Shown one piece after another: positions 1 to 9,125 of a stretch of 64,000 bases of DNA. Each line of letters starts with the position of its first letter. Position 1 is the stretch's first letter. The notes under the pieces were generated by a model. That model worked only from the letters and a program-made list of their open reading frames with translations. It was not told where the DNA came from and did not search any database. The position numbers were made by a program, and so were the translations under genes. Source of the stretch: DASRAP01 sp964503275 (lineage in GTDB: Bacteria; Gemmatimonadota; Gemmatimonadetes; Gemmatimonadales; Gemmatimonadaceae); the NCBI GenBank assembly GCA_964503275.1, contig CAZCZO010000014.1, positions 16,216 through 80,215 of the forward strand, written 5' to 3'.

Positions 1-1752
1 CTCCCGGTCGCCCTCACCGCCAAGCAGAAGCGCGACGCCCAGCGTTCCGTGCTCCGCCCGCTCGCCAACCGCCGCCCCGAGCTCTACGAAGAGGACGAGT
101 ACGACGCCTCCGAGTTCGAGGCGATGATGGAGATGTACAACGGGACGCTCGCCTCGATCGACGAAGGCGAGATCGTCACCTCCCGCGTCCTCGAGATCCG
201 GGAGAACCTCGTGGTCCTCGACATCGGGTTCAAGTCCGAAGGGACGATCCCGCTCGAGGAGTTCAAGGACATGCCGGACCTCAAGCCCGGCGACGAGGTG
301 GAGGTCTTGCTCGAGCATCTCGAAGATGCCGAGGGCTCCGTCGTGCTTTCGAAGAAGAAGGCCGACTTCATGCGGGTGTGGGAGAAGATCCGCGTCGCCT
401 ACGAGAACGACGAGGGCGTCACCGGCGTCCTGGTCAAGAAGATCAAGGGCGGTGTGGTCGTCGACCTCATGGGCGTCGATGCCTTCCTTCCGGGCTCGCA
501 GATCGCGCTGCGCCGCGTCCCCAACGTGGACGAGCTGCTGGGGCAGACCTACGAGTTCAAGATCATCAAGCTCAACAAGCGTCGCCGCAACATCGTCGTG
601 TCTCGCCGCGTGATCCTCGAGACCGAGCGTGCCGGCAAGCGCGAGAAGCTGATGAAGGAGCTCAACAAGGACCAGGTGCGGAAGGGCGTGGTCAAGAACA
701 TCACGGACTTCGGCGCCTTCATCGACCTCGGCGGCGTGGACGGCCTGCTCCACATCACCGACATGTCGTGGGGCCGCATCTCGCATCCGAGCGAGATGGT
801 CCAGATCGGCATGGAGCTCGAGGTCAAGGTGCTGGACATCGATTGGGAGCGCGAGCGCATCTCGCTCGGCCTCAAGCAGCTCCAGGCCTACCCGTGGAAG
901 GATGTCGCCGAGAAGTTCCCGGTCGGCACCCGCGTCTCGGGCAAGGTCGTCAGCATCACGAACTACGGCGCCTTCATCGAGCTCGAGCCGGGCATCGAGG
1001 GCCTCGTGCACATCTCCGAGATGAGCTGGACGCGCAACGTCCGCCATCCCTCGAAGCTCGTCTCGATCGGCGAGACCATCGAGGCGGTGGTGCTCAAGGT
1101 CGATTCGGCCGAAGAGAAGATCTCGCTCGGCATGAAGCAGACCGAGCAGGATCCGTGGATGGTGCTGCCGCTCAAGTACCCGGTCGGCACGCGCCTCGAA
1201 GGCAAGGTCCGCAACCTGACCTCGTTCGGCGCCTTCGTCGAGATCGAGGCCGGCATCGACGGGCTCATCCACATCTCGGACATGTCCTGGACCAAGCGCG
1301 TCCAGCACCCGTCCGAGGTCGTGAAGAAGGGTGACGCCGTCGCGGTGGTCATCCTGAACATCGACGCGGAGAACAAGCGGATCTCGCTCGGTCTCAAGCA
1401 GGCGGTCGAGGATCCGTGGCTCAAGATCGGCGAGAGCTATCCGGTCGGCATGACGCTCCGTGGCCACACGGTGCGTCTGATGGAGAAGGGCATCGTCGTG
1501 GACATCGGCAACGACATCGAGGGCTTCGTCCCGCTGTCGGCGCTGAACATCACGGGCCAGCCGAACCCGACGACGCCGGATCTGGCGTACGAGGGCATGC
1601 TGTTCGACCTCCGCATCGCGGAAGTCGATCCGATCCACCGCCGCATCATCCTCACGGTCGACGCGATCCCCACGGAGCAGCCGCCCCGCCCGGAGACGCC
1701 GTCCGTCGTGCACAGCGATGAGGAGCTGGACGCGCCCATCACGGACGAGTAA
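1..1752 (+). CDS. rpsA: 30S ribosomal protein S1 (5' end cut by window edge)
   Basis: S1 binds mRNA on the 30S subunit and helps initiation on poorly structured or SD-poor leaders. Six consecutive S1 (OB-fold) repeats are visible. The first two are divergent; repeats 3-5 are near-canonical, each with a GAF(V/I)-like strand and a (I/V)H(I)(S/T)(D/E)MSW motif; the sixth is degenerate. The frame is open from base 1, so the true start is probably upstream. GTG at 49 is the first in-frame start inside the window and would give 567 aa. A strong hairpin follows the stop. The identity is secure and the N-terminus is not. Confidence 0.96.
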   Translation, partial: LPVALTAKQKRDAQRSVLRPLANRRPELYEEDEYDASEFEAMMEMYNGTLASIDEGEIVTSRVLEIRENLVVLDIGFKSEGTIPLEEFKDMPDLKPGDEVEVLLEHLEDAEGSVVLSKKKADFMRVWEKIRVAYENDEGVTGVLVKKIKGGVVVDLMGVDAFLPGSQIALRRVPNVDELLGQTYEFKIIKLNKRRRNIVVSRRVILETERAGKREKLMKELNKDQVRKGVVKNITDFGAFIDLGGVDGLLHITDMSWGRISHPSEMVQIGMELEVKVLDIDWERERISLGLKQLQAYPWKDVAEKFPVGTRVSGKVVSITNYGAFIELEPGIEGLVHISEMSWTRNVRHPSKLVSIGETIEAVVLKVDSAEEKISLGMKQTEQDPWMVLPLKYPVGTRLEGKVRNLTSFGAFVEIEAGIDGLIHISDMSWTKRVQHPSEVVKKGDAVAVVILNIDAENKRISLGLKQAVEDPWLKIGESYPVGMTLRGHTVRLMEKGIVVDIGNDIEGFVPLSALNITGQPNPTTPDLAYEGMLFDLRIAEVDPIHRRIILTVDAIPTEQPPRPETPSVVHSDEELDAPITDE

Positions 1753-1776
1753 CCCGTCCGCGAGAGCAACATCTGC

Positions 1777-1811
1777 GACGCCCCGGTCACTCACGGAGTG
1801 GCCGGGGCGTC
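1777..1811. terminator. Bidirectional hairpin between convergent rpsA and GWxTD gene
   Basis: A 14-bp stem (1777-1790 with 1798-1811, one G-U wobble) encloses a 7-base loop. It lies in the 76-base gap between two convergent genes. No T-tract follows on either side, so it is terminator-like by structure and position rather than a canonical intrinsic terminator. Confidence 0.6.
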
Positions 1812-1828
1812 GTCCGTCCAGGCCGGTG

Positions 1829-4105
1829 CTACTCGAGCACCAGTCGGGTCGTGCGGGTATGCACGCGTCCGGTGATCGCGTCGCGGAGCTCCACCTGGAC
1901 CACGTACTCACCCGGCGGTGAGTCCCCGAGGTCGAGGGTCAGTCGCTCGACGAGCACGGGCGCGGCAGCCGTCGTGCGTGCGTAGCGGATCGCCACGCCA
2001 TCGGCATTCCGGTCCACGCCGGCCACCGAGGCCAGGGCGCCCACCACGCGCGCGATCACCCCGGCGCCTGAGCCGCGGACGCGGCGCAGCTGGACCTGCA
2101 CCTCGAATCGTGAAGCACCACCCTCACTCCCCAATTCGTAGGACTCCCACACCAGCGCGACACTGCGCTGGCCGCGGAGCGGACCGATCAGCGGCGCGAC
2201 GCGCGCGTCCTCCCAGCGACGGGCGTCGGCGGCCTCGTCCAGTCTGGTCCCGAGCAGGACATCGCTGAGTCCGGCACCGCGCAGGGTGAATCCGGAGGCC
2301 GCATCATCGCGGAGGACGAGTGGGCTGGTCGCACGCCCCGCGGCGAGCAGTCCGTCGGCGGTGGTCTCCGCACGCCACAGGTAGTCGCCGGCGCGCACCC
2401 GCTTCGTCCAGCGGAGCTCGCCGTCGGCGGTCACCGGCGTGGACTCCCGGAACGCATCTGGCACCGAGCGCCCGAACAGCCACGTGGTGGCCGTGAGCGT
2501 GGTCCCGCGGGCGGCCAGGGCGCGCAGTTGCTCGACAGGGGCCCGCGTCGCGACGAAGAGCGTGACCGAGTCCGGACCCGCGCGGAACCGCACGAGCTGC
2601 GCGGGCATCGAGTCGATCTGCATCGTGGCGATGTTGTCGAAGCGCGCGGGTTGCGATTCGAACATGAACTCGTTGATCCGCTGATCGTCGAACGCGAGCG
2701 TGCGCAGGTTGGTGAACGCGAAGAGCAATCCGGCATCGTACACCCAGTACAGCGTGATGCTGGTGCCGCCGCCACCGTCCTGCTCGCTGCCCACCGTCAG
2801 GCGTCGTGACGCCATCGGATCGATGATCTCATCGCGCGAGCCGATCAGGCTCTGCATGCCACCGCCGCGGGGATCATACGTGAGCCGCACGATCGCATCG
2901 GGCGGTCCGTAGCGGAGGAACACCCGACCGCGGTCCGTGTCCACGCCGGCACGGCCGGTCGCGGGGTCGCCCCAGCGCAACTCCGCGTACGCGATCCGCG
3001 CGAGGAACTCCGTGCGCGGATCCTCATCATCCGTGGACCAGAGCGGGTCGGCGAGGAACCACTGGGCGGCCACGGCCCGCTCACGGGTCGCGGAGTCCAA
3101 CGCGGCCAACTGCGCGATCTGCGGCGACGCGCTGATGCGCTCGATGCGATCCAGCATCCGTCGCTCGCTGGGGCGCATGGCCCCGAGCCCCCGGGTCAGT
3201 GCCTCACGCGCGCCGGGGATGTCGCGGCCGCGTGCCAGCGCGAGACCGAGCCCCATCCAGCCCCACGGATCCGCCGGTGCCTGGAGGCTGCGGTCACGCG
3301 CCAACCGCGCCAACTCCGTCCACCGCTCGCGACCCAGATAGAGGATCGCCAGCGCCCGATACGTCCGCTCGTCGGTCGGTGCACGATCGTATGCACGCCG
3401 CAGCCAGTGCTCGGCCCGGAGGTACGAGGCCTCGCCCGCGACCTCGAACGGCACCGCCGTCGTGTTGAAGAGCAGCTGGGTGATCGCGTGATAGTAGTCG
3501 CTCGGTCGCGGTTCCGTGCTCGGCGTGAATTCGAATCCGGTCCAGAGCCCCATCAACTGCACCACATTGCGAAGTGTATCGGCGCCGACCTCGCGGGTGA
3601 TGCGACGGTGCGCCATGGTCTCATACGAGTTCCACAGCATGCGGCCGATGCTCAGCGCGGCATTGGCGTCGAGTTCGGCCGTCGGATGCTCGGCGAGCAG
3701 CGCGAGGATCTCGTCGGCGTAGCGCTCGGCGCGGGCGAGCATCGGGGTGCGGCCCACCAGGTCGACGAGGAACGCGCTGAGGGTCATCCGATACGTCAGC
3801 GAGTCCGGGGCGAGCTGGACCGCGCGACGCAAGGCGATGTCGGCGCGCTCACGCAGGGGCATCGGGACCAGTCCGGGGATCCGGGGCGACGCGTCGGCGC
3901 GCGTGGCCAGGGTCCACGCGACCTGTCCCAAGCGGTGCCACGCCGCAGCGTCGCTCGGCGTCCGGCGAACGCTGCGGTCAAGGGTGGCCAGCACGCGCTG
4001 TGAATCGGCCACCGCGCCGGCGGACAGGACGCCTGCCCCGTCGGGCGCCTGGGCCCCCAATCGCACACTGGCCGCGAACAACGCACAGAACACCAAACGA
4101 TGCAT
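1829..4105 (-). CDS. Secreted GWxTD-domain protein with TPR-like N-terminal half
   Basis: 758 aa from ATG 4105. A cleavable signal peptide (residues 1 to about 20, ending near LGAQA) predicts export. The N-terminal half is Ala/Leu/Arg-rich and helical, with TPR-like repeats. The middle carries the signature of the GWxTD family: an acidic patch, a (V/I)AYAELRW-like stretch, then G-V-D-T-D followed by RGRVFLRYGPPD. The tryptophan that names the family is replaced by valine. The C-terminal part is beta-rich and probably extracytoplasmic. The family has no established biochemical role that I know of. An earlier in-frame start at 4684 would run antisense through the neighbouring carboxylase gene and lack a signal peptide at its N-terminus, so I rejected it. 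A good promoter lies at 4176-4205. Confidence 0.83.
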   Translation of the reverse strand: MHRLVFCALFAASVRLGAQAPDGAGVLSAGAVADSQRVLATLDRSVRRTPSDAAAWHRLGQVAWTLATRADASPRIPGLVPMPLRERADIALRRAVQLAPDSLTYRMTLSAFLVDLVGRTPMLARAERYADEILALLAEHPTAELDANAALSIGRMLWNSYETMAHRRITREVGADTLRNVVQLMGLWTGFEFTPSTEPRPSDYYHAITQLLFNTTAVPFEVAGEASYLRAEHWLRRAYDRAPTDERTYRALAILYLGRERWTELARLARDRSLQAPADPWGWMGLGLALARGRDIPGAREALTRGLGAMRPSERRMLDRIERISASPQIAQLAALDSATRERAVAAQWFLADPLWSTDDEDPRTEFLARIAYAELRWGDPATGRAGVDTDRGRVFLRYGPPDAIVRLTYDPRGGGMQSLIGSRDEIIDPMASRRLTVGSEQDGGGGTSITLYWVYDAGLLFAFTNLRTLAFDDQRINEFMFESQPARFDNIATMQIDSMPAQLVRFRAGPDSVTLFVATRAPVEQLRALAARGTTLTATTWLFGRSVPDAFRESTPVTADGELRWTKRVRAGDYLWRAETTADGLLAAGRATSPLVLRDDAASGFTLRGAGLSDVLLGTRLDEAADARRWEDARVAPLIGPLRGQRSVALVWESYELGSEGGASRFEVQVQLRRVRGSGAGVIARVVGALASVAGVDRNADGVAIRYARTTAAAPVLVERLTLDLGDSPPGEYVVQVELRDAITGRVHTRTTRLVLE

Positions 4106-4175
4106 GTGGATGGCTCGGGTCAAAGGGGAGCCACGGCTCGCACACCGGCCGGGCGTGGCGTACGGCGTGGCGGGG

Positions 4176-4205
4176 AGTATAGGAGTCCGCACGCGGCGGT
4201 GGCAA
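4176..4205 (-). promoter_or_regulatory. Sigma70-type promoter for the GWxTD gene
   Basis: On the minus strand TTGCCA (4205-4200) is followed by 18 bases and TATACT (4181-4176). The predicted transcript starts near 4169, which leaves a leader of about 65 bases before ATG 4105. Confidence 0.65.
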
Positions 4206-4263
4206 GGCGAGCGGGTCAGCTCGTGCCGGGGGCGCATCCGCACCGGTGCGCCATCGCAGGCGC

Positions 4264-4269
4264 TATCTT
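4264..4269 (+). promoter_or_regulatory. -10-like element TATCTT seven bases before the carboxyltransferase start
   Basis: TATCTT ends seven bases before ATG 4277, the spacing expected if transcription starts at or next to the start codon. No TTG-type -35 hexamer lies at 17-18 bases upstream, so this site is weaker than the others in the window. No Shine-Dalgarno sequence precedes the ATG. Confidence 0.4.
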
Positions 4270-4276
4270 TCCCCAC

Positions 4277-5827
4277 ATGGCACCGACTGACAAACTCGAC
4301 TTGCTTGCGCGACGGCGCGCCGAGGCAGAGCAGGGCGGCGGCGCGTCGCGCATCGACGCGCAGCACGCCAAGGGGAAGTTCACGGCACACGAGCGGCTCG
4401 ACCTCTTGTTGGACGAGGGCTCGTTCACCGAGATCGATCGCTTCGTGACGCATCGCTCCCGCGACTTCGGTCTCGACCGGCAAACGTTCCTCGGCGACGG
4501 CGTCGTCACCGGCTTCGGGCGGATCCACGGGCGCCTGGTCTACGTGTTCTCGCAGGACTTCACGGTCCTCGGCGGCTCGCTCTCGGAGGCGCATGCGGGC
4601 AAGATCTGCAAGATCATGGACCTCGCCGTGCGCAACGGGGCACCGGTGATCGGGCTGAATGACTCGGGGGGGGCGCGGATCCAAGAGGGGGTGGATTCGC
4701 TCGGTGGCTACGCGGAGGTCTTCCTGCGCAACACGCTCGCCTCGGGCGTGGTCCCGCAGATCTCGGCCATCCTCGGGCCCTGTGCGGGCGGCGCGGTGTA
4801 CTCGCCGGCGATCACGGACTTCGTGTACATGGTGCGCGGCACCTCATACATGTTCGTCACCGGGCCTAACGTGGTGAAGACGGTGACCCACGAGGATGTC
4901 ACGATGGATCAGCTCGGCGGGGCCGACGTGCACGCCGGCACCTCTGGGGTCGCACACTTCGCGCACGACAACGAGCTGGCCTGTCTGGGCGCGATCCGCG
5001 AGCTGTTCCGCTACATCCCGCAGAACAACCTCGAGGAGCCACCGCGCGGCGCGGGCCGCGATCCGCGTGATCGCCAGGACGAAGCACTGCGCGAGATCGT
5101 CCCCGATTCCGCGAACAAGCCCTACGACATGCGAGAGGTGCTGCGGCGGGTCGTCGACGACGGGGAGTTCTACGAGGTCCAGCCCGACTACGCCGCGAAC
5201 ATCCTCGTTGGCTTCGCGCATCTCGGTGGGCACAGCGTCGGCATCGTCGCGAATCAGCCCGCCGTGCTCGCGGGGGTGCTCGACATCAACGCGTCGATCA
5301 AAGCGGCCCGCTTCATCCGCTTCTGCGATGCCTTCAACATCCCGCTCGTGACCTTCGAGGATGTGCCGGGGTTCCTGCCGGGCATCGGCCAGGAACATGC
5401 GGGCATCATCAAGCATGGCGCGAAGTTGCTCTATGCGTACTGCGAGGCGACGGTGCCGAAGCTGACCGTCATCACGCGCAAGGCCTACGGTGGCGCGTAC
5501 GACGTCATGAGCTCGAAGCACATCCGCGGGGACTACAACGTCGCGTGGCCGACCGCCGAGATCGCGGTCATGGGGCCCAAAGGCGCCGTCGAGATCCTGT
5601 TCAAGAAGGAGATCGCGGAGGCCGATGATCCCACCGCCGCGATGGACCGGCGCGTGGCCGAGTACACCGAGAAGTTCGCGAACCCGTACGTCGCCGCGTC
5701 GCGCGGGTTCGTCGACGACATCATCGATCCGCGGGAGACCCGGCCCCGACTGATCGGTGCCCTCGAGGCGCTCCGCAGCAAGCGCGATCGGAACCCGGCG
5801 AAGAAGCACGGGAACATCCCCCTGTGA
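4277..5827 (+). CDS. pccB: Acyl-CoA (propionyl-CoA-type) carboxylase, carboxyltransferase subunit
   Basis: 516 aa, the usual length for PccB/AccD5-type beta subunits. It moves CO2 from carboxybiotin to an acyl-CoA, probably propionyl-CoA or acetyl-CoA. Family hallmarks are an N-terminal KFTAHERLDLLLD stretch, the first crotonase-like half with GLNDSGGARIQEG, the oxyanion-forming GPCAGGAVYSPA, and the second half with VPGFLPG and KAYGGAYDVM. ATG 4277 is preferred over an in-frame start at 4100 because homology begins here. The stop overlaps the GTG of the biotin carboxylase gene, so the two are translationally coupled. A separate AccD is encoded at 30627, so this is a second carboxyltransferase. 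Acyl specificity cannot be fixed from sequence alone. Confidence 0.93.
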   Translation: MAPTDKLDLLARRRAEAEQGGGASRIDAQHAKGKFTAHERLDLLLDEGSFTEIDRFVTHRSRDFGLDRQTFLGDGVVTGFGRIHGRLVYVFSQDFTVLGGSLSEAHAGKICKIMDLAVRNGAPVIGLNDSGGARIQEGVDSLGGYAEVFLRNTLASGVVPQISAILGPCAGGAVYSPAITDFVYMVRGTSYMFVTGPNVVKTVTHEDVTMDQLGGADVHAGTSGVAHFAHDNELACLGAIRELFRYIPQNNLEEPPRGAGRDPRDRQDEALREIVPDSANKPYDMREVLRRVVDDGEFYEVQPDYAANILVGFAHLGGHSVGIVANQPAVLAGVLDINASIKAARFIRFCDAFNIPLVTFEDVPGFLPGIGQEHAGIIKHGAKLLYAYCEATVPKLTVITRKAYGGAYDVMSSKHIRGDYNVAWPTAEIAVMGPKGAVEILFKKEIAEADDPTAAMDRRVAEYTEKFANPYVAASRGFVDDIIDPRETRPRLIGALEALRSKRDRNPAKKHGNIPL

Positions 5828-7380
5828 GCACCCTGCAGCGGGACCACACGGGCACGGGGCCGGAGCGGCCGATCCGCAAGTTGCTGATCGCCAATCGGGG
5901 CGAGATCGCGTTGCGCGTGATCCGCGCGTGCCGCGACCTGGGGATCGCCACGGTGGCGGTGTACTCCGATGCCGATGCGCGCGCGCCCTTCGTGCTGGCG
6001 GCCGACGAGGCGATCCGGCTCGGTCCGCCACCCTCCTCGGAGTCGTATCTCCGCGGGGAGCTGCTCATCGAGGTCGCCCAGCGCGTCGGGGCGCAGGCCA
6101 TCCACCCCGGGTACGGCTTCTTGTCGGAACGGGCATGGTTCGCGCGGGCGGTCCGTGAGGCCGGCCTGATCTGGGTCGGACCGCCCGCCGAGGCGATCGA
6201 GGCCATGGGATCGAAGACCGCCGCACGGCAGCTCGCCATCGCGCACGGGGTGCCAGTGGTGCCGGGGACCGTCGAGCCGGTCCACGACGCGGCCGACGCG
6301 GTGCGACTGGCCGAGTCCTTCGGGTTCCCGGTGCTGCTCAAGGCCGTGGCCGGCGGCGGGGGCAAGGGCATGCGCGTGGTCCACGACGCGGCGAGTCTGC
6401 CTCTCGCGCTCGACTCGGCGCGTCGCGAGGCCCTGAATGCCTTCGGTGACGACGCCGTGTTCATCGAGAAGTTCATCGTGGGGCCGCGGCATGTCGAGAT
6501 CCAGGTCCTCGCTGACGAGTATGGCCATGTGACGGCGCTCGGCGAGCGCGAGTGCTCCATCCAGCGGCGCCATCAGAAGATGATCGAAGAGGCCCCGTCG
6601 GTCGCGCTCACGTCCGAACTCCGCGCCCGCATGTGCCGCTCCGCGATCGCGGCCGCCAAGGCTGCGGGCTATGTCAACGCGGGGACCTGCGAGTTCCTGC
6701 TGGATGCGCAGGGGAATTACTACTTCCTCGAGATGAACACCCGCATCCAGGTCGAACATCCGGTGACGGAGTTCGTGACCGGCGTGGACCTGGTCCAGTG
6801 GCAGTTGCGCATCGCCCAGGGCGAGGCGCTGACCTTGCCGGAACTCGTCGAACCACGTGGCTGGGCGATCGAGTGCCGGATCACGTCGGAGGATCCGGCG
6901 AACGGGTTCCTCCCGTCGACGGGCCGTGTCGAGTATCTGCGGGTCCCCGCCGGTCCGGGCGTGCGCTGGGATGCCGGGATCGGGATCGGCACCGAGGTGG
7001 GCCTGCACTACGACCCGATGCTGGCCAAGCTCATCGTCCATGCCGAGACGCGGGCGCTGGCCATCGCGCGCATGCAACGCGCGTTGGCCGACCTCACCAT
7101 CGTCGGCGTCGATACGTCGCGGGAGTTCCACCTGCGTATGATGGAGAACGCCGACTTCCGGCGCGGCGAGTTCGACATCCAGTGGTTGGAGCGGGAGTTG
7201 CCCGGCATCCTGGCGGCGTCCGCGCCCCAAGGGACCCTGGAGGTCGCGGCACTGGCGGCGGCCCTGCTCGCCCACCAAGAACGCATCCAGCCGCCAGTGA
7301 CCGCGTCCACGGCGCCCACGCCGACGGCGGTGGAGTCGGCGTGGCAGCGGGCGGCACGGCAGGACGCCCTGCGCCGGTGA
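5824..7380 (+). CDS. accC: Biotin carboxylase subunit of acyl-CoA carboxylase
   Basis: 518 aa from GTG 5824, which overlaps the upstream stop by 4 bases. It carboxylates biotin with ATP and bicarbonate. It shows the N-terminal biotin-carboxylase domain (KLLIANRGEIALRVIRA), the ATP-grasp glycine loop GGGGKGMR near residues 177-183, the ERECSIQRRHQK motif, and the catalytic EMNTRIQVEHPVTE stretch followed by the C-terminal biotin-carboxylase domain. The last 50 or so residues are Ala/Pro-rich and variable. It lies between the carboxyltransferase and, after one unrelated gene, the biotin carrier, so it probably serves that complex. It could also serve the AccD system, since no second accC is in the window. 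Confidence 0.94.
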   Translation: MSTLQRDHTGTGPERPIRKLLIANRGEIALRVIRACRDLGIATVAVYSDADARAPFVLAADEAIRLGPPPSSESYLRGELLIEVAQRVGAQAIHPGYGFLSERAWFARAVREAGLIWVGPPAEAIEAMGSKTAARQLAIAHGVPVVPGTVEPVHDAADAVRLAESFGFPVLLKAVAGGGGKGMRVVHDAASLPLALDSARREALNAFGDDAVFIEKFIVGPRHVEIQVLADEYGHVTALGERECSIQRRHQKMIEEAPSVALTSELRARMCRSAIAAAKAAGYVNAGTCEFLLDAQGNYYFLEMNTRIQVEHPVTEFVTGVDLVQWQLRIAQGEALTLPELVEPRGWAIECRITSEDPANGFLPSTGRVEYLRVPAGPGVRWDAGIGIGTEVGLHYDPMLAKLIVHAETRALAIARMQRALADLTIVGVDTSREFHLRMMENADFRRGEFDIQWLERELPGILAASAPQGTLEVAALAAALLAHQERIQPPVTASTAPTPTAVESAWQRAARQDALRR

Positions 7381-8624
7381 ACCCGGAGGGATCGGCGAGG
7401 GCCCTGCACATCGAGCGGCTCGTGGCCGGTGGCGATGGACTGGCGCGCGACGAGGGCCGGGTGATCTTCGTGCCGCGGAGCGCGCCCGGCGAGGTCGTCG
7501 ACGCCGTGCCGGTGCGTCGTGGCGGCGTGTGGCGCGCGTGGCCGACGCGCATCGTCGCCGCGGCACCCGAGCGCGTGCCGCCGCCCTGTGCACACTTCGA
7601 CACCGACCGATGCGGCGGGTGTCAGTGGCAGCATCTCACGTACGAGGCGCAACGCCGCGCTAAGAGCGGTCTGATCGCGGAGGCCTTCGCGCGCATCGCG
7701 AAACGGTCCATCGACCCGCCGCTCGTCGAAGCGGCCGCGTCGCCGTGGCGCTATCGCCGGAAACTCACGCTGGCGATGCGGCGCCGCGATGGCGGTTGGC
7801 TCGCGGGGTTGCATCGCGCGGACGCGCCCGGAGTCATCATCCCCATCCGTGATTGCGCCATCACCGATTCCGCGGTGATGGCCGTGTGGCAGGCGGTCCT
7901 CGCGGCCCAGCGTCATCTGCCGCCCACGACGGAGGGGCGAGCGTCCGTGCGCCTGCACGACGATGGATCCGCGTCCTTCGTGTTCGAGGGTGGCGACCAC
8001 TGGCCTGGTGCCGCGCGGTTCTTCGCCTCGGTGCCGGCGTTGCGCTCGCTCTGGTGGCACCCGATCCGCGGACATCGCCGCTGCTTGGCGCGGCGTGAGG
8101 TCGCCCAGCGCGACGATGCCTCGTTCGTGCAGGTGAATGCCGCCGTCTCCGCGGCGCTTCGCGATCATGTGGTGGCGCTCGTGGCCGACCTCTCGCCGGC
8201 CCACATCATCGAGGCCTACGCCGGGACGGGCGAGTTGGCGTGGCGCCTGTCCGAGCAGGGCGTCCGCGTGACCGCGATCGAGGCGGACGCCGACGCGGCC
8301 AAGGTCGCCGCCTCGCGGCTCGCGCCGCCCTCGACCGTTCTCACCGGGACGGTCGAGGCGCGCCTCCGCGAGGCGTTCCCCGCCGACGTGTTGCTGGTCA
8401 ATCCGCCCCGCAGCGGGCTGCACGTCGCGGTGACGGAGACGCTCCGGGCCGCGCGCCCGGCGCCGCGCGCGGTCATCTACACCAGTTGTGATCCGGCCAC
8501 GCTCGCCCGCGACGTCGCCCGCCTGCCCGGCTGGGCCGTGACCGCGCTGCGCGGCTTCGATATGTTCCCTCAGACGTCCCATGTCGAGACCGTGTGTCTC
8601 TTGCGCCCGGAGTCCCCTGCATGA
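7377..8624 (+). CDS. rlmD: 23S rRNA (uracil-5-)-methyltransferase, RlmD/RumA family
   Basis: 415 aa from GTG 7377, overlapping the accC stop by 4 bases. The protein has an N-terminal TRAM domain (residues 8 to about 60) and an iron-sulfur cysteine set: C-x8-C-x2-C in the CAHF..CGGCQW stretch and a later Cys in IRDCAIT. It ends in a SAM methyltransferase domain with EAYAGTGELAW, VNPPRSGL and the catalytic-Cys motif YTSCDPATLARDV. This pattern fits the SAM-dependent m5U methyltransferases of rRNA. RlmC or TrmA-like alternatives cannot be excluded by eye. It is embedded between accC and the biotin carrier gene with overlaps on both sides, which is unexpected for an RNA-modifying enzyme. Confidence 0.85.
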   Translation: MNPEGSARALHIERLVAGGDGLARDEGRVIFVPRSAPGEVVDAVPVRRGGVWRAWPTRIVAAAPERVPPPCAHFDTDRCGGCQWQHLTYEAQRRAKSGLIAEAFARIAKRSIDPPLVEAAASPWRYRRKLTLAMRRRDGGWLAGLHRADAPGVIIPIRDCAITDSAVMAVWQAVLAAQRHLPPTTEGRASVRLHDDGSASFVFEGGDHWPGAARFFASVPALRSLWWHPIRGHRRCLARREVAQRDDASFVQVNAAVSAALRDHVVALVADLSPAHIIEAYAGTGELAWRLSEQGVRVTAIEADADAAKVAASRLAPPSTVLTGTVEARLREAFPADVLLVNPPRSGLHVAVTETLRAARPAPRAVIYTSCDPATLARDVARLPGWAVTALRGFDMFPQTSHVETVCLLRPESPA

Positions 8625-9121
8625 AATACATCGTTGACCTGAATGGCCAGCGCGTTCCGGTGTCGATCAGCGATGCTGGCATCTCGGTCTCTGACCGTCC
8701 CGTCGTGGCCGAGCTGACGGCGATCGACGGCACGCCAGCGCGCATCCTGCGGGTGGGAGATCGGATCCATCGGGTGGTCGCACGCCGCAACGGGGCACGT
8801 GGGGCGCACGTGCTCTGGATCGACGGCTGGCGCTTCGAGGTCGAGGCATTGGACGAACGGACGCGTGCGATCCGCGACCGGGCTGCTGCGTCGGCGGCGC
8901 ACAGCGGACCGTCGCCGATCGTGGCCCCGATGCCCGGGATGATCGTTCGCGTGCTCGGGGCGGTGGGGGACCGCGTCGTCGCCGGCACCCCGCTGGTGGT
9001 GATGGAAGCGATGAAGATGGAGAACGAACTGCGGGCGCCGGGCGACGGGACCGTCGCCGAGATCCTCGTGCGGCCAGGCATGGCCGTCGAGAAGGGGCAG
9101 GTCCTCGCGCGCCTGACCTAG
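8621..9121 (+). CDS. Biotin carboxyl carrier protein of acyl-CoA carboxylase
   Basis: 166 aa from ATG 8621, overlapping the rlmD stop by 4 bases. The C-terminal 70 residues form a biotinyl/lipoyl domain with the biotinylation motif EAMKM (acceptor Lys132). The preceding PMPG and following GDxVxxG-type turns are also typical. The N-terminal 90 residues look like the small beta-rich BC-BCCP linking domain found in split acyl-CoA carboxylases. It carries CO2 between the biotin carboxylase and the carboxyltransferase encoded just upstream. The gene meets the convergent histidine kinase gene with only 4 bases between stops. Confidence 0.9.
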   Translation: MKYIVDLNGQRVPVSISDAGISVSDRPVVAELTAIDGTPARILRVGDRIHRVVARRNGARGAHVLWIDGWRFEVEALDERTRAIRDRAAASAAHSGPSPIVAPMPGMIVRVLGAVGDRVVAGTPLVVMEAMKMENELRAPGDGTVAEILVRPGMAVEKGQVLARLT

Positions 9122-9125
9122 ACGC

